A stretch of DNA of 26,646 nucleotides from Ruminiclostridium sp. (GTDB lineage Bacteria > Bacillota_A > Clostridia > Oscillospirales > Ruminococcaceae), in assembly GCA_017550775.1 (NCBI GenBank), contig JAFZOA010000543.1:1-26646 (forward strand), read 5' to 3'. Shown one piece after another: positions 1 through 7,900 of the stretch (within the stretch, counting starts at the first letter, position 1; every line of letters starts with the position of its first letter). Under the pieces are notes generated by a model that worked only from the letters and a program-made list of their open reading frames with translations, was not told where the DNA came from and ran no database searches. Position numbers and translations under genes: made by a program.

Positions 1-219
1 ATAATGAACAGGACGGGTTACTCTAATTTTGATGTATTATTTTGTAAATGTACACATTTATTTATTACAACCTTACCAAGCGAGCTGTTCGCTTTAATGA
101 TATCAATTGTTTTGGATTGGTCGTGGTTTTATTTATTGACTGAATATTTTGTGATACTGATAATTGTTGCATTTACTTTTTCGCTAGAAAGGAATAAAAT
201 TTATGATACATATAAGTAA
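1..219 (+). CDS. 3' end of a membrane protein gene, probably the permease partner of the ABC ATPase
   Basis: The frame is open to the left edge, so this is probably the tail of a longer gene, although an ATG at position 4 leaves a small free-standing protein possible. The visible 72 residues hold a hydrophobic stretch around residues 28-40 and a stronger membrane segment around residues 46-62, then a short charged tail (ERNKIYDTYK). Its stop overlaps the start of the ABC ATPase gene by 17 bases, the usual sign of translational coupling between the two halves of one transporter. In lactococcin-972-type bacteriocin exporters a large membrane protein directly precedes an ATPase of this size. That identity is inferred from the neighbour, not from this tail. 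No ribosome site can be seen for the ATG at 4. Confidence 0.5.
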   Translation: MMNRTGYSNFDVLFCKCTHLFITTLPSELFALMISIVLDWSWFYLLTEYFVILIIVAFTFSLERNKIYDTYK

Positions 220-850
220 TTTGGTGAAGTATTATGGGAAAATATGCGTATTAAATGACATAAATTTAAATATTTCAAAAGGAGAAATGGTTGCAATCAC
301 AGGTAAAAGCGGTTCTGGCAAAACGACCTTACTTAATATTATAAGTTGCAATATTATTTATGATTCCGGTGAATACTTATTTAACGGTAAATCATCTGCC
401 TCTCTAGATTTATTAAACTATAGAAGAAATGTTATGGGATATATTATGCAAAATCCAATTATGATGAATAATTGGAGTGTAGAAAAAAATATTATGATAG
501 GGATTGATATGTTTCATATAAAAAGGATGCAAAAGATTAACAAATTTAATGAAATTGTATCGACTCTAAAAATTGAGAATCTTGTTGAAAAAAATGTAAA
601 CCAGTTATCAGGTGGAGAAAGGCAAAAAATCGCCATAGCGCGTACACTGATTTATCCCAAGCAACTTTTATTAGCTGACGAACCAACTGGATCAATGGAT
701 AGCGCATCTGCAAATGATATTATGAATATATTTACTGAGTTAAATAAGAATGGAGTAACACTTATAATTGTTACACATGATATGGATGTTGCTAAGCGAT
801 GTAATAGAAAAATTGAAATATCAGACGGCAGTATTATTTCTGACAATTGA
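203..850 (+). CDS. ABC transporter ATP-binding protein (LolD/MacB-like, lactococcin-972 export type)
   Basis: A 215-residue nucleotide-binding subunit that would hydrolyse ATP to drive the membrane partner encoded just upstream. All core motifs are intact: Walker A GKSGSGKT at residues 34-41, Q-loop Gln83, signature LSGGERQ at 135-141, Walker B LLLADEP at 155-161, D-loop SMDS at 164-167 and switch His192. The length and overall pattern fit the short stand-alone ATPases of the LolD/MacB group, and the sequence reads much like those of bacteriocin exporters of the lactococcin 972 group. The start is supported by an AAAGGA site at about 187-192. The gene is AT-rich like its left-hand neighbours. 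The substrate cannot be read from the sequence; peptide or lipoprotein extrusion is the family-based guess. Confidence 0.9.
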   Translation: MIHISNLVKYYGKICVLNDINLNISKGEMVAITGKSGSGKTTLLNIISCNIIYDSGEYLFNGKSSASLDLLNYRRNVMGYIMQNPIMMNNWSVEKNIMIGIDMFHIKRMQKINKFNEIVSTLKIENLVEKNVNQLSGGERQKIAIARTLIYPKQLLLADEPTGSMDSASANDIMNIFTELNKNGVTLIIVTHDMDVAKRCNRKIEISDGSIISDN

Positions 851-918
851 GAAAGTAATGAAAGTAAAACAAAAATATATGTATAGCTATTACTATTTAA
901 TTTGAGGAGGATTAATAT

Positions 919-1098
919 ATGCCTTATAATGAATATAGACAGCAGGCAGAACAATACTTTGAAATAGGCAAGGATAAACTTGCTTCAGGAAATAAAGGCG
1001 AGGCAGGAAATAATTTTAATTTGGCAAGAGCTATCGCTGTGAAAGAAGGACTGAATGATTTAATTGCATCAATAGACTCATATTTAAGAGTTCTTTAA
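919..1098 (+). CDS. Small helical protein of unknown function (59 aa)
   Basis: A short gene with a strong ribosome site (GAGGAGG at 904-910, eight bases before ATG). The protein is soluble, charged and predicted to be almost entirely helical. It starts MPYNEYRQQAEQYFEIGKDK and has alternating hydrophobic and Ala/Gly positions reminiscent of a single tetratricopeptide-like helical hairpin (roughly residues 5-40). It lacks a signal peptide, a membrane segment, cysteines and a double-glycine leader, so it does not look like a bacteriocin precursor. It lies 68 bases after the ABC ATPase and 116 bases before the HAD gene, in the same direction. It could be an adaptor or immunity-like partner of either neighbour, but nothing in the sequence decides this. 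Confidence 0.7.
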   Translation: MPYNEYRQQAEQYFEIGKDKLASGNKGEAGNNFNLARAIAVKEGLNDLIASIDSYLRVL

Positions 1099-1214
1099 TG
1101 TTTCGACGGACTATTCCTAAAGCTATACATATATATTAATAAAACACCTGTTTTCTATAGATTTTATTAGTAGAGAAGTAATTTTCAATTTCTGTCGAAA
1201 GGAGGAATATTTAT

Positions 1215-2381
1215 ATGACAGAAAATAGAAAAAGCAAGGAAAACAAGCCGGTTTTAGCAATATGTTATGACTTCGATAAAACATTATCGCCTGATGATAT
1301 GCAAGCTCAGGGATATATACAAGAAGTCTATGACGGTGACGTATCTGCATTTTGGAAGGAATCCAATGATATGGCAGAGGCTAACGAGATGGATACCAAT
1401 TTGTCGTATATGTACAAAATGGTTCAAGAGGCAGCGGGTCGTATTGTATTTACACGGAAAGCTCTCGAAGCGTATGGTGCCAAGGTTCGATTGTTTAATG
1501 GAGTAGAAGAATGGTTTGAAAGGATCAGAAAATATGGTTCGGAGCATGGTGTTATAGTAGAACACTATATTATTTCATCGGGACTTAAAGAGATGATCGA
1601 AGGAACATCTGTTGCCAAAGCAGGAGCTTTTGAAAAAATCTACGCAAGTTCATTTTTATATAATGAAAGAGGCGTGGCGGTTTGGCCGGCACAAGTTATA
1701 AATTACACCAACAAAACGCAGTTCTTATTCAGAATCGAAAAAGGCGTTTTGGATATCAATGATTTCGGCGTAAATGACTACTTCGATCCCGAGGATATCA
1801 GAGTTCCATTCAGAAATATAGTCTATATCGGTGACAGCGATACAGATATTCCCTGCATGAAGCTGGTTAATACATACGGTGGTCATTCCATAGGAGTTTA
1901 CAATAATGACACGTTAGACAAAACAAAAGTCTATAAAATGCTTCACGATAATAGAATCAAGTTCTTTGCTCCTGCTGATTATACCGAAGGTTCGGAATTG
2001 GATAACATGGTAAAAGCGATAATTAATAGAACCGCTTCAAACGAGATTCTTGAAAGTTTACATTATGATTGCAAAAAAGAAGAGATAAAGTATAGCTTAT
2101 CAACGTCAGCTGACCTCCATAAGAAGGAGAGGGTGGATGCAATTCTCTCGCTAAGTAGGAGTGGGAGCTTTGCAACTACACATACCGTCATCCAAAAGCT
2201 AAGTGAGTTTGACGATTGGGACGATGAGGATGTTGATATGTTATTGGATATAGCAATCAAAAACACTCAAGTGCGCTACATTATTAACGACTTGGATGTT
2301 AAAGCGTTTTATTTATCGATTATAAAACTGACATCTGATGATAATGAAAAAGCACTAATAATCAATGCAGAAATAAAATAA
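1215..2381 (+). CDS. HAD-superfamily phosphohydrolase with C-terminal extension
   Basis: The first ~260 residues form a haloacid-dehalogenase-type phosphatase. Motif I is YDFDKTLSPD with nucleophile Asp19 and acid/base Asp21, motif II is IISSG (residues 119-123), Lys167 is a candidate motif III lysine, and motif IV is GDSDTD (206-211). The layout, with a helical cap between motifs I and II, resembles phosphoserine-phosphatase-like HAD enzymes. Residues ~290-388 are an extra helical, charged domain that I cannot assign; it could recognise a substrate or partner. The ribosome site AGGAGG at 1200-1205 supports the ATG at 1215. The small-molecule or protein substrate is unknown. The preceding 116-base leader carries a 7-base inverted repeat (1101-1107 with 1194-1200) of doubtful meaning. 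All key catalytic residues are present, so it should be active. Confidence 0.85.
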   Translation: MTENRKSKENKPVLAICYDFDKTLSPDDMQAQGYIQEVYDGDVSAFWKESNDMAEANEMDTNLSYMYKMVQEAAGRIVFTRKALEAYGAKVRLFNGVEEWFERIRKYGSEHGVIVEHYIISSGLKEMIEGTSVAKAGAFEKIYASSFLYNERGVAVWPAQVINYTNKTQFLFRIEKGVLDINDFGVNDYFDPEDIRVPFRNIVYIGDSDTDIPCMKLVNTYGGHSIGVYNNDTLDKTKVYKMLHDNRIKFFAPADYTEGSELDNMVKAIINRTASNEILESLHYDCKKEEIKYSLSTSADLHKKERVDAILSLSRSGSFATTHTVIQKLSEFDDWDDEDVDMLLDIAIKNTQVRYIINDLDVKAFYLSIIKLTSDDNEKALIINAEIK

Positions 2382-2412
2382 TGTGTTATTAAGTACAATA
2401 ATCCTATTATTC

Positions 2413-2444
2413 AGTTGAAATGTAGGACTTGATCGAGTTCAACT
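2413..2444 (+). terminator. Possible weak hairpin between the HAD and DUF2971 genes
   Basis: AGTTGAA at 2413-2419 pairs with TTCAACT at 2438-2444, followed by a short T run (TTTT, partly within the stem). The loop holds a near-palindrome around GATC that can form an alternative inner stem. It lies 32 bases after the HAD stop and 69 bases before the DUF2971 start. It could be a weak terminator separating the two genes or an operator. The stem is short and AT-rich, so this is tentative. Confidence 0.3.
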
Positions 2445-2512
2445 TTTGATATCATAACGTGGTTTGTTATATTGGGAAATATACAATATGAAATTATTTA
2501 ATGGAGGGCAAC

Positions 2513-3367
2513 ATGAGAATAGATAATAAAGCTTGGATAACCATTTATGAGAAAGATTTTTCTCCTGATAAGTATATATATCATTACACTACTTTTGATT
2601 CAGCAATTATTATATTAAATAGTATGTCTTTAAGATTTTCAAATATATGTAAAGCCAATGATACAGCTGAATCTAAGCCTAAATTAGTTTTCCAAAAGAA
2701 TGTAACCGAAGATGATAAAGAAAGAATCGTTGATTTTTTTATAAATGTAAATACTTTAGGATTAAAAATATTATGTTTTACAAGAGACAATATAACAGAT
2801 ACCCTTTTAGAAAAAGACTTACAAAAAATGTATGCAGACTATTCTGGCAGAGGTTTCTCACTTCCGCGAATGTGGGCACAATATGCTGAAAACAACTCTG
2901 GAATATGTCTTGTTTTTGATAAGGCTAAATTTTTAACTTTGGTTGATCGACAAATTAAATTGCTGGTTATTAAAAAAGATAATGTAAATTATATAGATCA
3001 GTTTAAAGGATATAAGGTCAAAAGAGAAATTGTAGATAATATATTAAATTATTTGTATAGTGAACGTAGCAACGTTGGGAATACTATTATTGGAAGGCAA
3101 CTTTTCAATAAATTCCCACAATTAGTTAATTATAATTATTTTAATAAGTTAGATGATTGGAAAGGAGAACATGAATATAGAATATTGGCAATTAATGACA
3201 AAGATATATTTGTTAACCATATTGAGGACTCTCTAAATGGTATTGTTATTGGTGAAAGAATACCAGCTGAGAAGGAGAGAATAATTAAAATGTTTTGTCA
3301 GGATTTAATTCAAATCAAAAAAATCTCATTTACAAATAATGGTTGTAAATTAGAAAATGTTAATTAG
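2513..3367 (+). CDS. DUF2971 family protein (284 aa)
   Basis: The N-terminus carries YHYTTFDSAIIILNS (residues 23-37), LRFSN (40-44) and a following ND (49-50), the typical opening of DUF2971. The mid-protein MWAQYAENNSG (120-130) leading to a V-F-D at 134-136, and a late W-K-G-E-H-E-Y-R segment, are the other two hallmarks. The function of the family is not established. I chose the second ATG (2513) because a GGAGGG ribosome site ends four bases before it; the ATG at 2501 overlaps that site and has none of its own. The 333-residue gene follows after only 18 bases with its own strong ribosome site, so the two are probably co-expressed. The gene is AT-rich. The H-Y-T plus late Glu layout recalls ADP-ribosyltransferase folds, but that is only an analogy. 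Confidence 0.8.
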   Translation: MRIDNKAWITIYEKDFSPDKYIYHYTTFDSAIIILNSMSLRFSNICKANDTAESKPKLVFQKNVTEDDKERIVDFFINVNTLGLKILCFTRDNITDTLLEKDLQKMYADYSGRGFSLPRMWAQYAENNSGICLVFDKAKFLTLVDRQIKLLVIKKDNVNYIDQFKGYKVKREIVDNILNYLYSERSNVGNTIIGRQLFNKFPQLVNYNYFNKLDDWKGEHEYRILAINDKDIFVNHIEDSLNGIVIGERIPAEKERIIKMFCQDLIQIKKISFTNNGCKLENVN

Positions 3368-3385
3368 TAATAAGGAGGTTTTAAA

Positions 3386-4387
3386 ATGCAGGATTATAAG
3401 GATTGTGTTCCAAAATTAAGACCAGAAGAGAATAGTAGATATATAATTATAATAGATGATAAAATGTCTGAAGAAGACAAGGATTTATTAATAAAACAAA
3501 TAAATGATAGTCTTTTTTACATAATTAGAGATATTAATGCTACTTTAGGAACCAGAATTATACCATATATTCAAGTAAGGAAAGGACGCGAAAGTGATAA
3601 AAAGGTAAGAATGCTTATAGGTCATAATGATAATGATTTCTACAGGAATGATGACGAAGAATCGTGTTATGACATGGATAAAGAGTCTCATGTTATAATA
3701 CTTGAGTCTTTTGGCCCACAAAGAATAGTTGCCGTAAGTGATGGAATGATTAAAGGGTCAGCCAAAATTTATGTAGATGAAAAAGATAGAGCTGCAGCTG
3801 CTGTTGATATTTTTCTCGACATTGCGATGTTCAATTCGTATTCGTTTTTGAACGCTTTTAATATTTCTCGTAGGCAAGATTTTAGTAAAGAGAAATATAA
3901 ATACTATATAAATCATTTGCGTAATAAGAAGAGTTATTATCGTGTTGATGACACAAGAGGTATTCTTTCATATTATTCTTTTGCGTTTAATGCACGCAGT
4001 GATGGAAATAGTATAGACATAATAGAGTATATTGACATTTGGGATCAATTTATGTCTGATAGTTATAAGAATGAAATTAATACTATTCCCAGTCCATCAG
4101 AACAATTAAAGGGACATAGAGATTATGAGATGATACCGAAGAAATATAAATCCAATAAATTTTGGATTCAAAAAGGAAAGGGAAGCTATTTACTATTAAA
4201 AGTCAACAAGAAGGTATCCAAAAACAATAGAAGCTATAGACTCAAACAGTTGTCATATTATTACTATAATTCAAAAGCAATCAGATGTAATAGAATTGCA
4301 GTTGTTCCATTAAGTGAGTATTTTAATCCTATGTTGCATAGATTTATTGATGAAAAGGTAATAACTGTTTATAAAATTATTGTCTGA
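3386..4387 (+). CDS. Unrecognised 333-aa protein paired with the DUF2971 gene
   Basis: I do not recognise a family. The start has an excellent ribosome site (AAGGAGG at about 3373-3379). The N-terminal ~165 residues look like an alternating strand/helix domain: a hydrophobic strand YIIIIDDK near residue 20, a helical stretch, HVIILESFG, IVAVSDGMI, then an Ala-rich helix DRAAAAVDIFLDIAMF. The second half is rich in Tyr, Lys and Asn, with YRLKQLSYYYYNSKAIRC near residue 300 and a hydrophobic C-terminus. There is no membrane segment, signal peptide or obvious catalytic cluster. It follows the DUF2971 gene by 18 bases and is directly followed by a strong terminator, so the pair probably forms the end of one transcript. 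An effector/partner arrangement is possible but unproven. Confidence 0.75.
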   Translation: MQDYKDCVPKLRPEENSRYIIIIDDKMSEEDKDLLIKQINDSLFYIIRDINATLGTRIIPYIQVRKGRESDKKVRMLIGHNDNDFYRNDDEESCYDMDKESHVIILESFGPQRIVAVSDGMIKGSAKIYVDEKDRAAAAVDIFLDIAMFNSYSFLNAFNISRRQDFSKEKYKYYINHLRNKKSYYRVDDTRGILSYYSFAFNARSDGNSIDIIEYIDIWDQFMSDSYKNEINTIPSPSEQLKGHRDYEMIPKKYKSNKFWIQKGKGSYLLLKVNKKVSKNNRSYRLKQLSYYYYNSKAIRCNRIAVVPLSEYFNPMLHRFIDEKVITVYKIIV

Positions 4388-4406
4388 TAGATAAAACAGG
4401 GTATTT

Positions 4407-4458
4407 AAAGAAAAGGACATATAACCAATGAAATTGTGGGTTATATGTCCTTTTCTTT
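4407..4458 (+). terminator. Strong Rho-independent terminator, probably bidirectional
   Basis: A perfect 20-base inverted repeat (4407-4426 with 4439-4458) encloses a 12-base loop. The right arm ends TCCTTTTCTTT and the left arm begins AAAGAAAAGGA, giving a U-rich tail on either strand. It lies 19 bases after the stop of the 333-aa gene and would end the plus-strand transcript. As an A/T-symmetric hairpin it could also stop any read-through from the converging minus-strand operon. Confidence 0.85.
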
Positions 4459-4625
4459 ATATGCATTTTTAAAAAAGCACCGTAAAATCAGCGTTTGTTG
4501 GACTTGTTAGAGTGTGATTACAGGCACACTGATTTCAACAACACTATTGTCACAAAATGGACGATTTCACGAAAAACAAAATATATTAGTCTATCGCACA
4601 TTGGATTGGATTTGCTTTTATATAA
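4459..4625. other. Gap between convergent gene sets, with short nested inverted repeats
   Basis: I see no convincing gene here. It holds AAATCAG at 4485-4491 pairing with CTGATTT at 4529-4535, and inside it AGTGTG at 4511-4516 pairing with CACACT at 4525-4530. A third pair, TTGTTG at 4495-4500 with CAACAA at 4536-4541, crosses the first. A plus-strand reading frame from 4514 to 4744 has no ribosome site and runs over the terminator and into the next gene, so I do not call it. Confidence 0.4.
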
Positions 4626-4651
4626 GGCGGCAAGTGAAAACACCTGCCGCC
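4626..4651 (-). terminator. Terminator of the minus-strand ICE operon
   Basis: Read on the minus strand, an 11-base GC-rich stem (GGCGGCAGGTG with CACTTGCCGCC, one G-T pair) encloses a TTTT loop and is followed by TTATATAAAAG. It lies 16 bases past the stop of the last minus-strand gene. The stem is strong; the U tail is mixed, so termination may be incomplete. Confidence 0.65.
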
Positions 4652-4667
4652 ATGATTATATTTCTTA

Positions 4668-4898
4668 TTAAAGCATCTCCGCAAGATCGTGAATTCCATT
4701 ATTTGCTCTCATCTCATACGCAAAATCAAAACTTGCGTCCTTGAGCTTGCTAATAAGCCCTACGATAATGTTGAAAATAGGCGAGCTCACCGAGACACTC
4801 CCGACCATATTGCTAAGTACATTTAATGCCTCCAGTCTGCTCTTGCAGCCAAGCGACTGCAAAAGTATCCTTTCTTCAAATGTTAAAATGCTGTTCAT
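4668..4898 (-). CDS. Small helical protein, TTRAP-like (transposon-transfer assisting), 76 aa
   Basis: The last gene of the minus-strand operon. It begins MNSILTFEERILLQSLG and is helical throughout, with the spacing of hydrophobic residues, a central S-R-x-E-A-L and a late S-K-L-K-D seen in the ~65-residue TTRAP family. Members of that family sit at the ends of similar conjugative elements. The family match is tentative. I chose the ATG at 4898 because GGGGGA lies about seven bases before it; a longer frame starting at 4958 would begin inside the preceding gene. The start is 13 bases after the stop of the 1353-aa gene, so translation is probably coupled. Unlike the three genes before it, it lacks a basic C-terminus (it ends HDLAEML). 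Confidence 0.65.
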   Translation of the reverse strand: MNSILTFEERILLQSLGCKSRLEALNVLSNMVGSVSVSSPIFNIIVGLISKLKDASFDFAYEMRANNGIHDLAEML

Positions 4899-4902
4899 TA
4901 CG

Positions 4903-4917
4903 CATTCCCCCTTATCT
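4903..4917 (-). promoter_or_regulatory. Ribosome site at gene junction, copy 2 of a 15-base repeat
   Basis: On the minus strand this reads AGATAAGGGGGAATG: last codon and stop of the 1353-aa gene, then a G-rich Shine-Dalgarno, then an ATG immediately next to it. The next ATG (4898) has the correct spacing and is taken as the start. The same 15 bases occur at 10122-10136. Confidence 0.7.
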
Positions 4918-7900
4918 TGACTTTCTCTTGTGATGTTCCGCAGTTTTGTCGGGAACATCCGGTTTATCCTGCTTCTGTTCTTCCTTCAGCGAAGCGTTTT
5001 CTGGTACCCATCTGTCACGATCTATGCTTTCGCGCATAAAGTCGTGTAAGGGCTTATACCCCGCCTTATCAACATAATAAGCGTCCCTGCCTACTACGAC
5101 AACATCACTTACACTTAACGAATGTCCCTTGAAATCTTCAGGACGGTCTATATTGAACTTCTGGAATATAGCTTCAAGCGTTTCGCCCATACCAGTGCCA
5201 TGTTCAGGTAAAATGTCGCTGCTTGCGACATATATCTTTTCATAAATGCTGATCTGCGGTCTTATACCTCTCTTTTCAAGACTTGCAAAAGATTCAAAAC
5301 GCAAACCGCTTCCTTCGGGAATATCGTGCCTGATCTGATAGATTTCAAAGGTAAATCCCTTTTTCTTATCCTCAATCTCAGGATTTTTGAGAATATCAGC
5401 AAGCGCCGCATTACATTCCGTAAAACTACCCCTAACAATGACCTTATCGTTCTGATACTCACCGTTCGCGTCTTTGACGAGCCTTTGCAGATAATGAGAA
5501 TGTGTAGGATTTGCGCCTTTTGTCATCTTTATAAGATATTCTACATCAGGCGCGCGTTCGGGGTCTCCCCACATCATAGCGCGGTTTTTCTCCCAAAGCA
5601 ATTGCGGATGTATGAATTCAACCCTCGCCGAGCCCTTACGGTCATTCCATATCCCCATAAGTGCCTTTTTTGCTTCGGATATGCTTGCCATGCCAGATTT
5701 TACTATTGCAACCTGTCCGTCAGCGCATAACGCTTCTATCTGATACTTTCTGGTCGTAGTCTGCGAAACAGCATAAAACTCGGACGACATCGGCTCTATC
5801 TTTGCTTCTTTTTTGCGTTCCTCTAACGCATTCTTTGCTGCTTCATAGGCACCTTTATTCTCCTCTGAATAGGACTTTTCCGTAAAGAGCCTGTATTCTT
5901 CTGGAGATATGTCCATTTCTCCGACCTCGCCGGTGATCGTAACATACGAAACATTCACCTGTAAGACTTTTTTATAATATTCCTGCGGACTTTCTCCAGA
6001 ATCCCGCTGTGCTGCATCGTACTCGTCATTTTCAAGCCAACCCATGCCGCTTATATAATACTGATTCGCAGATGTTTTGTAGTATTTCGTTTCAGGAATG
6101 CCGCGATAATCATCGCGTATCTCGACTTTTTCAAGCGGCAGAAGAAACCTGTCCTTGAACAGATCAGATAGCTTCGGTTCTTCCAGTTCCGGGACTGGCA
6201 TAGCAAGTTCTTTTTCACGATCTATAAGGCGCTCATAGAGCGAACAGAGCATAACCGGGTGTACTTCCGTAAGGAACTCCAACCGCATCCTATCGCTGTC
6301 AAAAGCGTATTCCTGCGCCTTTTCCTTTACCGCCTTTGAAAAGCGACCGTCCTGATCTTTAAGCTGAATAGTCGCAGCGATAGTGTACATAGCGCGTTTC
6401 AACCCGAACTGTTCTTCAAGATCCTTTACAAACCCAGAAAGATCGCGCGCGGCATATCTGTCGGAGAGATTATCATTGATAAACTTCACACAGGCTTTTG
6501 AAGCCCTCAGACTGTTGCGCCATTCTTTTTCCTTTGAACTCTGCATAGCAGCCATATACGACATGGTGCATATCGGCACATCCTTCATTGTCGGCGGTTC
6601 AGTCGGTCTTGTTTCGGGGACAATCGGCTTCGCTTTCTCCTTTACAGGCTTTCTCTGCTTTGTCTTTACAGTCTCCTGTTTTTCTGGTTCAGGCGGCGGC
6701 TCGCCATATTCCTCGTCCATAGGCGGCGGTGGATATTCGGGAGGCGGCGGCGGATAACCGTAGTCCTCTGTAACAGTCGGAGCAGCTTTTTTACGACCGC
6801 TTTGTATGTCATACATTGCCTTGACCTTATCGACAGCCGCTTCATAACGCGGTATATCCGCTTTGTTGATCGAGATCGTAGTAGAATCGCCGTTCTTCTT
6901 TCCGCTGAAAGGTACTCCGTCTGCATCAAGCTGTTTTGCTACATTCTCTGCATGACGGGGATTAAGAGAATAATACGCAATATCGTTACGATTGCCGAGC
7001 TTTCTGTAATCGGTATTCCCTATAATATCGGGATTATCGGAAAAGGACCCGCTTTTCATCTGGGGAGACGCAGCAGTATCGAACTGTACAGCATACTCAG
7101 GAACAGCGGTCTGAGGACGGGTATCCTTTTTTGGATACGAAGCCTTGACCTTTTTTACAGCCGCTTCATAGCGGGGCGTATCTCTCTTGTTTATCGTCAG
7201 CGTAGTCGTAAAGCCCTTTCGCACTCCGCTGAAATGCACTCCGTCCGCTTCAAGCTGCTTTGCAATGCTTTCTGCATGACGATTATTAAGATTTGCGTAA
7301 TATGCAAGCTCACTCTTACTCCCAAGTTTCTCATACGGCGTATTACCGAGGATATTCGGATTCCTACGCGCAGGTGTACTTCCCTGCTGATATGTGTTCG
7401 GCATCTTTTCCTCCTTTTCCTTACTGTTTGCCGCAGTCATGTCAAATTCCGTTTCAGCCATAAACTGATAATCGGGAACAGCAAAGTTATCATTTCTCCC
7501 CGCAGCGTCAATCTCATCACGGGACAATGCTATTTCTCCATTGATATATACATCAAGGTCTTTGTCCCACATTTCAAGCGCAGCCGTCTTTGAAACTGTC
7601 GTAAGTCCCTCTGTGTCCACTTTTGCACGTTTCGGGTTATCTTCCTTCTCTATACCGAAAAAGCCGTCAAAGGTCTCTATCTCATAACGTTCAAGAGCCA
7701 TACCCTCTGAATTATCGGGATAAAGCAGATATACAGCTTCTCCCCGGTCAAAGGCTTCGAGTGCGGCTTCTTTACTGCCCAGCGGAGTCATGTACGAAAA
7801 GTCATATCCGTAATTCATACGCTGATTTATTATAGCTTCGGTATCGGCTATCATCTTTACGGTTTCTTCAAAGTCCTCATGATCGGCGGCAAACACCTTT

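Noticed and set aside
652..954. Minus-strand 100-codon frame opposite the ABC ATPase
   Set aside because: Lies over a gene with all ABC motifs intact; no ribosome site.
1101..1200. 7-base inverted repeat TTTCGAC/GTCGAAA in the leader of the HAD gene, as a possible riboswitch or operator
   Set aside because: Arms are 86 bases apart, short, and no supporting internal structure or known leader class is visible.
4459..4667. Possible attachment site or origin of transfer
   Set aside because: No integrase or relaxase gene nearby and no recognisable nick-site or att core; the repeats are too short to support it.
4514..4744. Plus-strand 76-codon frame after the first terminator
   Set aside because: No ribosome site, runs through the GC-rich minus-strand terminator and into the 76-aa minus-strand gene; protein has no plausible features.
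6383..6757. Plus-strand frame with a Gly-rich end, antisense to the Pro-rich linker
   Set aside because: The Gly run is simply the reverse complement of the Pro codons of the 1353-aa gene.
6802..7593. Long plus-strand frame (263 codons) opposite the 1353-aa gene, and similar ones at 11127-11843, 14181-14825, 17055-17744, 19017-19763 and 20734-21453
   Set aside because: Antisense shadows of well-supported genes; Cys/Arg/Leu/Phe-rich translations without family features or ribosome sites.
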